Assembly (NCBI GenBank): GCA_002731315.1
Contig: PCBG01000011.1
Location: 58,694-69,029 of the forward strand
Direction of reading: 5' to 3'
Length of the DNA: 10,336 bases
Origin: Rhodospirillaceae bacterium
GTDB lineage: Bacteria; Pseudomonadota; Alphaproteobacteria; Puniceispirillales; Puniceispirillaceae
The notes under the pieces were generated by a model. That model did not search any database, was not told where the DNA came from, and saw only the letters and a program-made list of their open reading frames with translations. A program made the position numbers and the translations under genes. Below are positions 1 through 6,708 of the stretch, in pieces (the first letter of the stretch is position 1; the number at the start of each line of letters is the position of its first letter).

Positions 1-111
1 AAGATTGCCGATGGGGAGGAATGGATCATGCCGGCAACAATCGATGATCCGGTGATCCTCGAAGAGATCGGCGCAGCGTTGACGACAATCGACTATCCAA
101 AGTCAGGCTGA
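1..111 (+). CDS. 3' end of an unidentified protein-coding gene
   Basis: Frame 1 is open from the window edge to a TGA at 109-111 and encodes the last 36 residues of a protein (starts KIADGEEWIMPATIDD, ends IDYPKSG). The sequence is acidic with a short hydrophobic patch and shows no motif I recognise, so no function is assigned. It is taken as coding because it begins at the edge without an internal start, uses codons like its neighbours, and stops at a plausible distance before the next promoter region. No hairpin terminator is visible after it, so read-through into the transporter operon cannot be excluded. A chance open frame of this length is possible. Confidence 0.5.
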   Translation, partial: KIADGEEWIMPATIDDPVILEEIGAALTTIDYPKSG

Positions 112-158
112 TCAGAAAAAGTCATACTGAGCAGAAACGGCAAAGAAACAACTGGAAT

Positions 159-186
159 TTGAGCGAAACTGAACTGTATTTTTAGT
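159..186 (+). promoter_or_regulatory. candidate sigma70-type promoter for the binding-protein gene
   Basis: The 134-base gap between the upstream stop (111) and the binding-protein start (246) contains TTGAGC (159-164), then 16 bases, then TTTAGT (181-186). Each hexamer matches four of six positions of the sigma70 consensus. Transcription would begin near 193 and give a leader of about 50 bases. The gap is otherwise A-rich, as expected for a promoter region. Weak matches like this occur by chance, so the call is tentative. Confidence 0.3.
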
Positions 187-245
187 TGGAAATATGTCTA
201 CGATATCATCAGTATGCAGGTCCGAATACAGCAAGGAGAAACCAA

Positions 246-1457
246 ATGAGTAACAACAAACCTATTGTGATGATCGTGGCCGTCGTGGCCATAGCGGTCA
301 TCGGCTACCTGATTGCCGGCCAGCAGGAAAAAATGCCAGTTCAAAAAGATGTAAAGCTGGGGATTATCTTTGGCTTCACCGGGCCCATCGAATCCTTGAC
401 ACCGCCTATGGCTGGGGCTGCCGAACTCGCCATGAAAGAGGTCACCGATTCGGGTGAATTCATGGGCGGTATGGCCGTATCGTCTGTACGTGCCGATTCG
501 ACATGTGTCGATAATGCGGCAGCAACAGCAGCAGCAGAGCGCATCATTTCCGCAGACGGTATCAGTGCAATCGTTGGCGCCGACTGTTCCGGTGTCACGA
601 TCGCAACGCTACAAAATGTTGCTATGGCGAAGGGTATGGTGATGATTTCTCCGTCCGCGACATCGCCAGCATTGTCTGATATGGAAGATAACGGCCTATT
701 CTTCCGCACCGCCCCGTCGGATGCGCGTGAAGGCCAGGTAGTTGCCGAGATGCTGAAAGAAAAGGGCATCAACTCGGTTGCATTGACATATACCAACAAC
801 GATTATGGCAAGGGTCTTGCTGACGCTATTCAGGCTAACTTCGAATCCATGGGCGGCAACATCACGATTGTGACCGCTCATGAAGAGGGTAAGGGCGACT
901 ACAGCGCCGAGGTTGCGGAATTGGCGCAGGCTGGTGGTGACCTTCTCGTTGTTGCCGGTTACCTTGACCAAGGCGGCAAGATGATTATTCAGGGGTCATT
1001 GGATGCTGGTTCTTTCAACACCTTTTTCCTGCCTGGCGGCATGATCGGTGACTCGTTGCCTACCGCCATCGGTTCCGACCTTGATGGTTCGTTCGGTGTT
1101 GTCGCCGGCACGGACAGTCCTGGTGCAAAGATGATGGGTGAAATCCTCGGCGGCGAGCTCGGCCCATTTGTTGGTGAATCATACGATGCGGCGGCGCTGA
1201 TCATGCTGGCCATGCAGGCCGCTGGCTCAACTAACAGTGCTGATTTCGCTGGGAAGGTCCTGGATGTTGCCAATGCTCCGGGTGAGAAGATCTATCCTGG
1301 TGAGCTCGGCAAGGGTTTGAAGATCCTGGCCGGTGGCGGCGACATCGACTATGTTGGTGCCTCGGCGGTTGAGTTGATCGGGGGCGGTGAATCGTCTGGC
1401 AGCTATCGCGAGATTGTCGTGGAAGGTGCTAAGAACAAAACCGTCGGCTATCGCTAG
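246..1457 (+). CDS. Branched-chain/polar amino acid ABC transporter, periplasmic binding protein (LivJ/LivK family)
   Basis: This 403-residue protein is the extracytoplasmic ligand-binding component of a HAAT-family importer (type I periplasmic binding fold, Peripla_BP_6-like). Residues 6-25 form one hydrophobic segment after a Lys near the N-terminus, which fits a signal peptide or anchor; I see no lipobox Cys. The mature domain opens with the family-typical KLGIIFGFTGP (37-47). Cys87 and Cys114 flank a helix just as the disulfide-bonded pair does in E. coli LivJ, and a following MISPSATSP stretch matches the ligand-binding loop. The C-terminal PGEKIYPGELGKGLKIL and DIDYVGAS blocks are typical of alphaproteobacterial relatives. 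The ATG at 246 is preferred over an in-frame TTG at 186 because AAGGAG lies seven bases upstream of it and the hydrophobic segment then sits at the N-terminus. livGFHM follow, beyond a terminator hairpin. The ligand is not deducible. Confidence 0.93.
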   Translation: MSNNKPIVMIVAVVAIAVIGYLIAGQQEKMPVQKDVKLGIIFGFTGPIESLTPPMAGAAELAMKEVTDSGEFMGGMAVSSVRADSTCVDNAAATAAAERIISADGISAIVGADCSGVTIATLQNVAMAKGMVMISPSATSPALSDMEDNGLFFRTAPSDAREGQVVAEMLKEKGINSVALTYTNNDYGKGLADAIQANFESMGGNITIVTAHEEGKGDYSAEVAELAQAGGDLLVVAGYLDQGGKMIIQGSLDAGSFNTFFLPGGMIGDSLPTAIGSDLDGSFGVVAGTDSPGAKMMGEILGGELGPFVGESYDAAALIMLAMQAAGSTNSADFAGKVLDVANAPGEKIYPGELGKGLKILAGGGDIDYVGASAVELIGGGESSGSYREIVVEGAKNKTVGYR

Positions 1458-1472
1458 GTTAAAACAAAATAC

Positions 1473-1506
1473 ACGGCCCAGGTGCTTTGCCTGGGCCGTT
1501 TTATTT
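1473..1506 (+). terminator. intrinsic terminator/attenuator between binding-protein gene and livG
   Basis: A perfect 10-bp GC-rich stem, ACGGCCCAGG (1473-1482) and CCTGGGCCGT (1490-1499), encloses a 7-base loop and is followed directly by a T-rich run (TTTTATTT, 1499-1506). It begins 15 bases after the binding-protein stop codon. This is a textbook Rho-independent terminator. Because the downstream transporter genes have no obvious promoter of their own in the 14 bases left before livG, partial read-through is expected. The hairpin would also protect the binding-protein message from 3' decay, giving more binding protein than membrane components. Confidence 0.88.
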
Positions 1507-1520
1507 CGTGTGATGTGAAT

Positions 1521-2318
1521 ATGATAACTGTCGAGAACATCTCGAAGATTTTTGGCGGTATCCGAGCTGTCAATAATGTCTCGTTGAACATTGAAACCGG
1601 CTCAATTACCGGCCTGATTGGTCCCAACGGTGCCGGCAAGACCACCTTGTTCAACGTGATAGCGGGTCATTATGCTCCGACAAGCGGTCAGGTGCTACTT
1701 GATGGTGAGGATATTACCGGCCTGCCACCACACGAATTGTTTGCTAAGGGGCTGTTGCGCACCTTCCAGATTGCACATGAATTTTCGACCTTGACCGTGC
1801 GTGAAAACCTGATGACGGTCCCTGCCGAACAGTCGGGCGAAAAGCTGATCGATGCCTGGTTTCGGCCCGGCATAATCCGCGCCGAGGAAGCGCGGCTGCG
1901 CGAACGCGCTGACGATGTTATCGATTTCCTGCAGCTTGGTCAGGTCGCTGACGAGTTTGCCGGCAACCTGTCCGGCGGCCAGAAAAAGCTGTTGGAGCTG
2001 GGCCGGACCATGATGGTCGATGCAAAAATCGTCTTCCTTGACGAGGTCGGGGCAGGGGTAAACCGCACGCTACTGGGCACCATCGGCGATGCGATCCTGC
2101 GGCTCAATCGTGAGCACGGCTACACCTTTTGCATGATTGAGCATGACATGGAATTCATCGCGCGGCTGTGTGATCCGGTCATTGTTATGGCCGAAGGCGC
2201 TGTGCTGGCCGCCGGCAGTGCTGACGCAGTACGCGCCGACGAGACCGTGATTGAGGCCTATTTGGGCACCGGTATTAAGAACAAGAAAAGGCGCAGGACC
2301 ACGGAGACAGGAAAATGA
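1521..2318 (+). CDS. livG: Branched-chain amino acid ABC transporter ATP-binding protein LivG
   Basis: This 265-residue cytoplasmic ATPase is one of two that power the Liv-type importer. Walker A is GPNGAGKT (34-41), the ABC signature LSGGQ is at 150-154, Walker B ends in FLDE (Glu175 would be the catalytic base), and the switch His is His208 in IEHDM. The C-terminal block from the signature through CDPVIVMAEG is typical LivG. The residue after Walker B is Val176 where most ABC ATPases have Pro, giving LDEVGAGVN. The protein ends with a basic tail (KNKKRRR). The ATG at 1521 gives the standard N-terminus (MITVENISKIFGG). An in-frame GTG at 1482 would start inside the terminator hairpin and add 13 atypical residues, so it is rejected. 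No clear Shine-Dalgarno precedes 1521. The stop overlaps the livF start (ATGA). Confidence 0.93.
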   Translation: MITVENISKIFGGIRAVNNVSLNIETGSITGLIGPNGAGKTTLFNVIAGHYAPTSGQVLLDGEDITGLPPHELFAKGLLRTFQIAHEFSTLTVRENLMTVPAEQSGEKLIDAWFRPGIIRAEEARLRERADDVIDFLQLGQVADEFAGNLSGGQKKLLELGRTMMVDAKIVFLDEVGAGVNRTLLGTIGDAILRLNREHGYTFCMIEHDMEFIARLCDPVIVMAEGAVLAAGSADAVRADETVIEAYLGTGIKNKKRRRTTETGK

Positions 2319-3019
2319 GTTTCCTCGTTGGCGAGAGCATGACTTGCGGCTATGGCGGGGCCGATATTCTGCATAGCTGCACCATCGGTGTGGATCCCGG
2401 CGAGATTGCTGTTGTCGTCGGCCCGAATGGGGCAGGCAAATCCACCGCGATGAAGGCGATGTTCGGAATGCTCGATCTGCGTGAGGGGCGGGTGATGCTC
2501 GACGGCATGGATATTTCGGTTCTGGCCCCACAGGAACGGGTGCTGCACGGCATGGGATTCGTGCCGCAGACCAACAACGTCTTCACAAGCATGACGGTTG
2601 AGGAAAATCTAGAAATGGGCGCATTTATCCGCCGAGATGATATTTCCGAGACGATGGCCCAGGTCTATGATTTGTTCCCTGTTTTGCGTGACAAGCGCCG
2701 ACAGTCGGCTGGGGAATTGTCCGGTGGTCAGCGTCAACAGGTTGCTGTTGCCCGGGCGCTGATGACACAGCCAAAAATCCTGATGCTTGATGAGCCGACC
2801 GCCGGGGTTTCACCGATTGTGATGGACGAGCTGTTCGACCGTGTCATTGAGGTGGCGCGCACTGGCATTGCCATCCTGATGGTTGAACAGAATGCCAAAC
2901 AGGCATTGAATATTGCTGACAAGGGTTTTGTTCTTGTGCAGGGGCGCAACGCCTATACCGACACCGGTGCCGAACTGATGGCAAACGCTGAAGTGCGGCG
3001 TGCGTTTCTTGGGGGTTGA
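2315..3019 (+). CDS. livF: Branched-chain amino acid ABC transporter ATP-binding protein LivF
   Basis: This 234-residue second ATPase pairs with LivG on the cytoplasmic face of LivHM. Walker A GPNGAGKS is at 36-43, the Q-loop Gln85 is in FVPQTNNVF, the signature LSGGQ is at 135-139, and Walker B ends LMLDEP with Glu160. The switch position reads MVEQN, with Gln in place of His, as is usual for LivF (E. coli LivF also has VEQN), so the two ATP sites are probably not equivalent. The length is normal for LivF (about 235). The start overlaps the livG stop by four bases (ATGA), with GGAG and AGGA upstream; the stop lies one base before the livH ATG. Both junctions predict translational coupling. 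Confidence 0.94.
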   Translation: MSFLVGESMTCGYGGADILHSCTIGVDPGEIAVVVGPNGAGKSTAMKAMFGMLDLREGRVMLDGMDISVLAPQERVLHGMGFVPQTNNVFTSMTVEENLEMGAFIRRDDISETMAQVYDLFPVLRDKRRQSAGELSGGQRQQVAVARALMTQPKILMLDEPTAGVSPIVMDELFDRVIEVARTGIAILMVEQNAKQALNIADKGFVLVQGRNAYTDTGAELMANAEVRRAFLGG

Positions 3020-3020
3020 T

Positions 3021-4034
3021 ATGGCAGATATGCTGAACGCCCTCGTAATCATCGTCAATTTCATCATTGTTCCCGGGCTTGCCTACGGTAGTCAGCTAGC
3101 GCTCGGCGCGCTTGGAGTCACTCTGGTATTCGGGGTGCTGCGATTTTCCAATATCGCGCATGGCGAAACCATGGCAGCTGGGGCGATGTTTACGATGCTG
3201 TTCACCTGGTGGCTGCAATCTATAGGGGTTGGTTTTGGCCCCTTGCCAACCGCATTACTGGCGCTGCCCTTCGGTATCGCCGCTTCGATGGTGTTATGCC
3301 TTGCCACTGACCGGGCCGTTTATGGCTATTACCGGCGAGTGAAAGCCACGCCGGTGATCTACATCATTGTGTCGGTAGGTGTGATGTTTGTCTATAACGG
3401 GCTGATCCGGTTTGTCGTCGGGCCACAGGACCGCACGATGAGCGATGGTCAGCGCTTTATTATAAAGGCACGGGATTTTAAAGAGGCGACTGGGCTGAAT
3501 GAGGGGCTTGCCATAAAGACATCACAGGCTGTCTCCGTAATGTGCGCGTTATTGGCGGTAGGGCTGTTGTTCTGGTTCCTGAATAGAACGCGCACGGGCA
3601 AATCGATGCGTGCTTATTCGGATAATGAGGACCTTGCACTGTTGTCCGGCATCAATCCGGAACGGGTTGTGCTGATTGCCTGGCTCATCACTGCGGTGCT
3701 GGCAACGCTGGCTGGTACGCTTTATGGCCTCGACAAGAGTTTTCGCCCGTTTGTTTATATGCAGCTGCTACTGCCGATATTTGCCGCCGCCATTGTCGGC
3801 GGGTTCGGCAGTCCGCTGGGGGCCATCGCTGGCGGATTTGTTATTGCCTTTTCCGAGCTGGTCGTGACGTTTGCTTATAAGCGTGTGCTGGCATACCTGT
3901 TACCAGATTCGATGGCACCGCCCACTGCGATACAGCTACTGTCCACTGATTACAAGATTGCCGTATCCTTCGCCATTCTGGTGATTGTGCTGTTGATTAA
4001 ACCCACCGGTATTTTCGGACAGAGGCGCGCATGA
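3021..4034 (+). CDS. livH: Branched-chain amino acid ABC transporter permease LivH
   Basis: This 337-residue integral inner-membrane permease has roughly eight hydrophobic segments, and with LivM it forms the translocation channel. Family landmarks are the LRFSNIAHGETMAAGA block near residues 40-55, the cytoplasmic coupling loop RTRTGKSMRAYSDNEDLALLSG near 190-212 that contacts an ATPase, and GGFGSPLGAIAGG near 259-272. The C-terminus ends LLIKPTGIFGQRRA, the usual LivH ending. The ATG at 3021 is one base past the livF stop and has a GGGGG stretch (3011-3015) as a plausible ribosome site. An overlapping in-frame GTG at 3000 would add seven residues inside the livF C-terminus and is less likely. 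The stop overlaps the livM start by four bases. Confidence 0.92.
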   Translation: MADMLNALVIIVNFIIVPGLAYGSQLALGALGVTLVFGVLRFSNIAHGETMAAGAMFTMLFTWWLQSIGVGFGPLPTALLALPFGIAASMVLCLATDRAVYGYYRRVKATPVIYIIVSVGVMFVYNGLIRFVVGPQDRTMSDGQRFIIKARDFKEATGLNEGLAIKTSQAVSVMCALLAVGLLFWFLNRTRTGKSMRAYSDNEDLALLSGINPERVVLIAWLITAVLATLAGTLYGLDKSFRPFVYMQLLLPIFAAAIVGGFGSPLGAIAGGFVIAFSELVVTFAYKRVLAYLLPDSMAPPTAIQLLSTDYKIAVSFAILVIVLLIKPTGIFGQRRA

Positions 4035-5338
4035 ACCAGTCTCAAAACAATATGATGCTGTTTGGGTGCATGGCGGCTTTGCTTGCGCTTGTCGGTATCG
4101 GTCAAGGGTGGGATTTATCGCTTCTGCTGCTGAATATGTGCATTATTTCAGCGATCATGGCTCTGGGTGTGAATATCCAGTGGGGTTATGCCGGGTTGTT
4201 CAGCATCGGGTCGATGGGGTTTGCAGCACTTGGGGGGCTGGCCGGGGTAATTATATCGGCAAAGCCAGTGCCTGGCGCATGGCAGGCTGGCGGTCTGGGC
4301 GTGCTGGGCGGGATTGTCGCCACCGTGATCACTGCCGCGCTGGGCGTTTATGTCTGGCGTCGTCTCGCAGATTACGCTCGTCGGCGTTACTGGCTGACCG
4401 GCGCCGTTGTCCTCATTGGCTTTTTGGTGATTCGCGGCCTGATGGGGCCTGCTATTTCGGCTATCGAGGCTGTTGATCCCGCTGCCGCTGGTTATCTCGG
4501 CGGGATGGGGCTTCCCATCCTGTTGTCATGGGCCGTTGGGGGCTTGCTTGCGGCAGGGGCTGCCTGGGTGGTTGGTAAGGTGTCGCTCGGCCTTCGCTCG
4601 GACTATCTTGCCATTGCCACGCTTGGCATTTCCGAAATCATCATCTTTATCCTGAAGTTTGAAGACTGGCTGACCCGTGGTGTGAAGAATGTAACCGGCC
4701 TGCCGCGTCCGGTGCCCTATGAAATTGATCTGATTGCATCATCAGCCTTTCAGGACTTTGCGGTGTCCATTGGCAGCAATGCGACCGCGGCGGCATCGAT
4801 TGTGGTAAAGCTGTGTTATGCCGGGCTGTTTTCGGTGGTTCTGCTGCTGGTGCTCTATCTGTCGGAATTAGCGCTACGGTCCCCCTGGGGGCGGATGATG
4901 CGGGCCATCCGCGACAATGAAACTGCTGCCGAGGCGATGGGCAAGGATGTAAAGGCGCGCCATCTGCAAGTGTTTGTGCTTGGCTCGGCGGTCATTGGCA
5001 TTGCAGGCGCGATGCTAACAACACTGGACGGGCAATTCACCCCAACCAGCTATCAGCCACTTCGCTTTACCTTCCTGATCTGGGTGATGGTCATTATTGG
5101 CGGTTCCGGAAATAACTGGGGTGCGGTGCTTGGCGGTTTTGTGATCTGGTTCTTCTGGATCGAGGCGGAACCACTGGGCCTTTGGGCGATTGAGTTGATT
5201 ACTTCCGGCATGGCTGAGAACAACCCGCTGCGACTGCATCTTCTGGGCAGCGCCGCCTACATGCGCCTTCTCACCATGGGTGTGTTGCTTCTTGTTGTGT
5301 TACGCTTTGCCCCGCGCGGGCTAATTCCAGAAAAATAG
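4031..5338 (+). CDS. livM: Branched-chain amino acid ABC transporter permease LivM
   Basis: This 435-residue integral membrane protein is the second permease subunit, similar in length to E. coli LivM (about 425). It has about ten hydrophobic segments. Landmarks are the WGYAGLFSIGSMGFAALGG block near residues 50-68, GLRSDYLAIATLGISEI around 188-204, the cytoplasmic coupling loop RAIRDNETAAEAMGKDV starting near residue 288, and GGSGNNWGAVLGG near 356. It ends PRGLIPEK, as usual for the family. A basic stretch near residues 112-120 (RRLADYARRRY) separates early membrane segments and probably lies in the cytoplasm. The ATG overlaps the livH stop (ATGA), with GAGG five bases upstream. It is the last gene of the transporter block. 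Confidence 0.92.
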   Translation: MNQSQNNMMLFGCMAALLALVGIGQGWDLSLLLLNMCIISAIMALGVNIQWGYAGLFSIGSMGFAALGGLAGVIISAKPVPGAWQAGGLGVLGGIVATVITAALGVYVWRRLADYARRRYWLTGAVVLIGFLVIRGLMGPAISAIEAVDPAAAGYLGGMGLPILLSWAVGGLLAAGAAWVVGKVSLGLRSDYLAIATLGISEIIIFILKFEDWLTRGVKNVTGLPRPVPYEIDLIASSAFQDFAVSIGSNATAAASIVVKLCYAGLFSVVLLLVLYLSELALRSPWGRMMRAIRDNETAAEAMGKDVKARHLQVFVLGSAVIGIAGAMLTTLDGQFTPTSYQPLRFTFLIWVMVIIGGSGNNWGAVLGGFVIWFFWIEAEPLGLWAIELITSGMAENNPLRLHLLGSAAYMRLLTMGVLLLVVLRFAPRGLIPEK

Positions 5339-5353
5339 CCGGCCACTGCCAAC

Positions 5354-5394
5354 ATAAGGTCAAAAACATTGCAAGGTGACGGGACTGACCTTAT
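5354..5394 (+). repeat. 9-bp perfect inverted repeat, possible operator
   Basis: ATAAGGTCA (5354-5362) and its exact reverse complement TGACCTTAT (5386-5394) lie 23 bases apart in the gap after livM. The core word AAGGTCA recurs at 5477-5483, next to the aminotransferase start, and a one-mismatch copy AAGGTGA is at 5373-5379. The arms lack the GC content and T-run of a terminator. The arrangement fits binding sites for a dimeric regulator. A weak promoter-like pair, TTGCAA (5369-5374) and TATTCA (5392-5397) with a 17-base spacer, overlaps the repeat. Function is inferred only. Confidence 0.35.
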
Positions 5395-5396
5395 TC

Positions 5397-5495
5397 ATGG
5401 GTCTGTTACTGTTGTGGCTGGCAGGGTTGCTTTGGTTTATCACCTGCTGCCGCGCCGAATCAGACGTCCAAACTGAAAGGTCATCAGATGCTTGA
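5397..5495 (+). CDS. possible small hydrophobic protein or leader peptide (32 aa)
   Basis: An ATG at 5397 opens a 32-codon frame ending with TGA at 5493-5495, eight bases inside the following aminotransferase gene. Residues 2-16 are almost all hydrophobic (GLLLLWLAGLLWFIT), followed by CCRAE and a polar acidic tail, so the peptide would be a single-pass membrane protein with a cytoplasmic or periplasmic tail. No homologue is recognised. In favour are the clean hydrophobic segment and an overlap with the downstream start that would allow translational coupling. Against are the weak ribosome site (only GGGA, at 5382-5384) and the short length, which chance can produce in a T/G-rich gap. It could also be a regulatory leader rather than a functional protein. 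Confidence 0.3.
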   Translation: MGLLLLWLAGLLWFITCCRAESDVQTERSSDA

Positions 5496-6675
5496 ACGCT
5501 TCCAGCCTGTCCCTCCTGATCCGATTCTGGGTCTTGGCCAGCTTTTTGCTGCCGACACGCGCGATACCAAAATTGATCTTGGGGTCGGCGTGTTCAAAGA
5601 CGAGACCGGCAACACTCCTATCATGACCGCTATCCGTAAGGCAGAGGTTAAGCTACACGACCAGCAGACCACCAAGGCGTATAAGGGGCTGGCTGGTGAC
5701 GAGGCCTTTCGCGATGAAATGCGCCAGCTGGTGCTCGGTGATGCAGTGGCGGCAGACCGGGTGGCTACGATCCAGACACCTGGTGGCACGGGTGCCATTC
5801 GCCAGCTTTATGAAACGCTGAAAATGATTAATGCCGATGCTACATTGTGGGTCAGCGACCCGACCTGGCCGTCGCATGTCGGTATGGCCGGTCATATGGG
5901 CCTGAAACTCGCGAAGTACCGCTATTTCGACGCCGTCACCAGCACCGTGAATGTTGCCGCTATGATGGAAGATATTCAGAAAATGAAGCCGGGTGACGTG
6001 CTGCTGCTGCATGGCTGCTGTCATAATCCGACAGGGGCCAATCTTAGCCTGGATGACTGGAATGCACTGGCCGATTTCGTTTTGGACAAGGGCGTGGTGC
6101 CCTTCATCGACATCGCCTATCAGGGGTTTGGTGACGGACTGGCCGAGGATGCTGCCAATCTGCGCATGATGGCAGCGCGTGTGCCGGAAATGCTAATTGC
6201 CGCGTCGTGTTCCAAGAATTTCGGCCTGTATCGTGATCGTGTTGGCTGTGCCATGGCGGTCTGCAGCTCAGCTGACCAGCATTCGGTTGTCAGCCGTAAT
6301 CTGGCGGTGCTGAACCGGCTGAACTATTCCTTTGCGCCAGATCATGGCGCGGCGGCTGTGGCAATCATTCTTGGAGATGCGGCGCTGCGTGTGGAATGGG
6401 AGGCAGAGCTGGATGCAATGCGCGATATCATGCTGCAAATTCGTCGCGACCTTGCCGATGCGCTGCGCCGCCAATGCAACACAGACAGGTTTGATTTTAT
6501 CGCTGGCCATCGCGGCATGTTCTCGCGTCTGGGGTTGGTGAGTGATGAAGTCGAGGCACTGCGCACTGATCATGGCATGTATGTTGTCGGGGACAGCCGG
6601 ATCAATATTGCCGGCCTTGCCGGTGGTCGTCACGAACCCTTTGCCGCAGCGGTCGCTGCGGTGCTGGCAGGTTAA
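5488..6675 (+). CDS. Class I PLP aminotransferase, aspartate/aromatic type (AspC/TyrB-like)
   Basis: This 395-residue cytoplasmic PLP enzyme would transfer the amino group between an amino acid, probably dicarboxylic or aromatic, and a 2-oxo acid such as 2-oxoglutarate. Its length and layout match AspC/TyrB throughout. The PLP Schiff-base lysine is Lys243 in SCSKNFGLY. Trp127, Asn180 (HNPTG), Asp208 and Tyr211 match the cofactor-holding residues. Arg371 (SRINIAG) corresponds to the alpha-carboxylate-binding Arg386 of AspAT, and Arg277 (NRLNYS) to Arg292, which binds the side-chain carboxylate of Asp/Glu. The usual SNPP after Arg292 is SFAP here, so specificity may be altered. A good ribosome site (AAAGG, 5476-5480) lies seven bases before the ATG. 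It is followed 33 bases later by the ThDP enzyme, suggesting that its oxo-acid product or partner is handled in the same pathway. The exact substrate is unknown. Confidence 0.9.
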   Translation: MLERFQPVPPDPILGLGQLFAADTRDTKIDLGVGVFKDETGNTPIMTAIRKAEVKLHDQQTTKAYKGLAGDEAFRDEMRQLVLGDAVAADRVATIQTPGGTGAIRQLYETLKMINADATLWVSDPTWPSHVGMAGHMGLKLAKYRYFDAVTSTVNVAAMMEDIQKMKPGDVLLLHGCCHNPTGANLSLDDWNALADFVLDKGVVPFIDIAYQGFGDGLAEDAANLRMMAARVPEMLIAASCSKNFGLYRDRVGCAMAVCSSADQHSVVSRNLAVLNRLNYSFAPDHGAAAVAIILGDAALRVEWEAELDAMRDIMLQIRRDLADALRRQCNTDRFDFIAGHRGMFSRLGLVSDEVEALRTDHGMYVVGDSRINIAGLAGGRHEPFAAAVAAVLAG

Positions 6676-6708
6676 TATGCATGGCCCGATGGCCCGCACG
6701 GTCCGGGA

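Noticed and set aside
186..245. TTG start extending the binding protein by 20 residues
   Set aside because: It would bury the hydrophobic export segment behind a polar stretch, whereas the ATG at 246 has an excellent AAGGAG.
515..540. GCA-rich trinucleotide run inside the binding-protein gene (AAATAAAE)
   Set aside because: Short and imperfect, encodes an ordinary alanine-rich helix between the paired cysteines; no sign of a phase-variable tract.
1482..1520. GTG start extending LivG by 13 residues
   Set aside because: It lies within the terminator hairpin and adds sequence unlike LivG N-termini.
2070..2548. Overlapping - strand open frames (153 and 96 codons) opposite livG/livF
   Set aside because: Low-complexity, Arg/Ser/His-rich translations opposite well-conserved ABC ATPase genes; no motif or ribosome site.
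5354..5394. Inverted repeat after livM as a transcription terminator
   Set aside because: The 23-base loop, AT-containing 9-bp stem and lack of a T-run do not fit an intrinsic terminator.
6681..6696. Tandem ATGGCCCG duplication in the spacer before the ThDP enzyme
   Set aside because: Only two 8-base copies; chance or minor slippage, with no start codon in frame with the gene.
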